NCBI GenBank assembly: GCA_947475165.1
Contig: CANJLD010000005.1
Location: forward strand, 62,001 to 126,000
From: Bacteroidota bacterium
GTDB lineage: Bacteria; Bacteroidota; Bacteroidia; Chitinophagales; LD1
Direction of reading: 5' to 3'
DNA: 64,000 nt
Under the pieces are notes generated by a model. It searched no databases. It was not told the origin of the DNA and saw only the letters and a program-made list of their open reading frames with translations. Shown one piece after another: positions 63,808 to 64,000 of the stretch; position 1 is the stretch's first letter; each line of letters begins with the position of its first letter. A program made the position numbers and the translations under genes.

Positions 63808-64000
63808 TTATCCTTTAAACGGACTGCGGAAAACGTATTCTTTCGGTTTAAGATTGGCGGTGTAATTGCGCACAAACAAATAATTGAACACCGGATTAAA
63901 ATGTTTTACGTAACCATACATGGGTGACGGCACTGCGCCAATAGTGCTTTTAATTTCCGGTGCGGTTCTGCCGAAGTGTAATTGTTCTACTCGGTCTTCT
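63808..64000 (-). CDS. C-terminal fragment of an unidentified protein (truncated by window)
   Basis: Minus-strand frame open to the window edge, stop TAA at 63808-63810. The visible 64 residues read FGRTAPEIKSTIGAVPSPMY, then GYVKHFNPVFNYLFVRNYTA and NLKPKEYVFRSPFKG. I do not recognise the family from this fragment. Starts right after the inverted repeat. Confidence 0.5.
   Translation of the reverse strand, partial: EDRVEQLHFGRTAPEIKSTIGAVPSPMYGYVKHFNPVFNYLFVRNYTANLKPKEYVFRSPFKG

Overview
The window looks like a chromosomal segment of a Bacteroidota bacterium, probably from the Chitinophagales/Sphingobacteriales side. The evidence is type IX secretion (T9SS) C-terminal sorting domains on three secreted proteins, a porV2-porU2 pair, a TonB-receptor-like outer-membrane protein with a carboxypeptidase-regulatory domain, many small lipoproteins, almost no Shine-Dalgarno sequences, and promoters of the TTTG-N19-TAnnTTTG type. 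I saw no rRNA, tRNA, CRISPR array, phage or transposase.

Layout: 1-10 kb is mostly envelope and secreted proteins (T9SS cargo, an outer-membrane barrel, and two members of a small secreted family). 10-16 kb holds purL, a small membrane protein in a palindrome-rich interval, pabB and tyrS. 16-23 kb is an operon of an AcpH-like protein, porV2 and the 1757-residue sortase-like porU2. 23.1-23.6 kb is a 21-bp minisatellite. 23.7-27.8 kb has a K+ channel, a CDF-like transporter and the operon cysE - S23-type four-helix-bundle gene - cysK. That operon is preceded by an apparent cysteine leader-peptide attenuator, the most striking item here. 28-31 kb has a decayed gene, a tiny lipoprotein and two alpha/beta hydrolases. 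31.7-36 kb carries tRNA CCA transferase, miaA, an MFS transporter and a hydroxylase-family protein. 36-41.4 kb has a tandem AAA ATPase, a Nudix protein and two tandem helical paralogues of unknown role. 41.5-45.2 kb has a fused peptide ABC ATPase, an unknown protein, a second 21-bp minisatellite and an intergenic repeat cluster. 45.2-55.4 kb is mainly metabolism: pyrC, sppA, folK, a deoxynucleoside kinase, glutamate dehydrogenase, acyl-CoA dehydrogenase, DinB and Nudix. 55.3-58.3 kb has another T9SS cargo and the second pair of the small secreted family. 58.5-64 kb has ettA, fur, a STAS protein, purA, a beta-propeller lipoprotein and a truncated gene.

Functional links: purL and purA (purines), pyrC (pyrimidines) and pabB and folK (folate) supply nucleotide and one-carbon metabolism. 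cysE and cysK form the two-step serine-to-cysteine route. porV2/porU2 belong to the T9SS family of outer-membrane shuttle and sortase proteins, which would act on the cargo encoded nearby.

Genome-scale signals: the palindrome ACCGGT occurs about 110 times by hand count, roughly tenfold more than base composition predicts, and it falls in all codon phases. Several dispersed palindromic repeat families occupy intergenic space and in places form the 5-prime or 3-prime ends of genes (pabB, miaA, a hydrolase).
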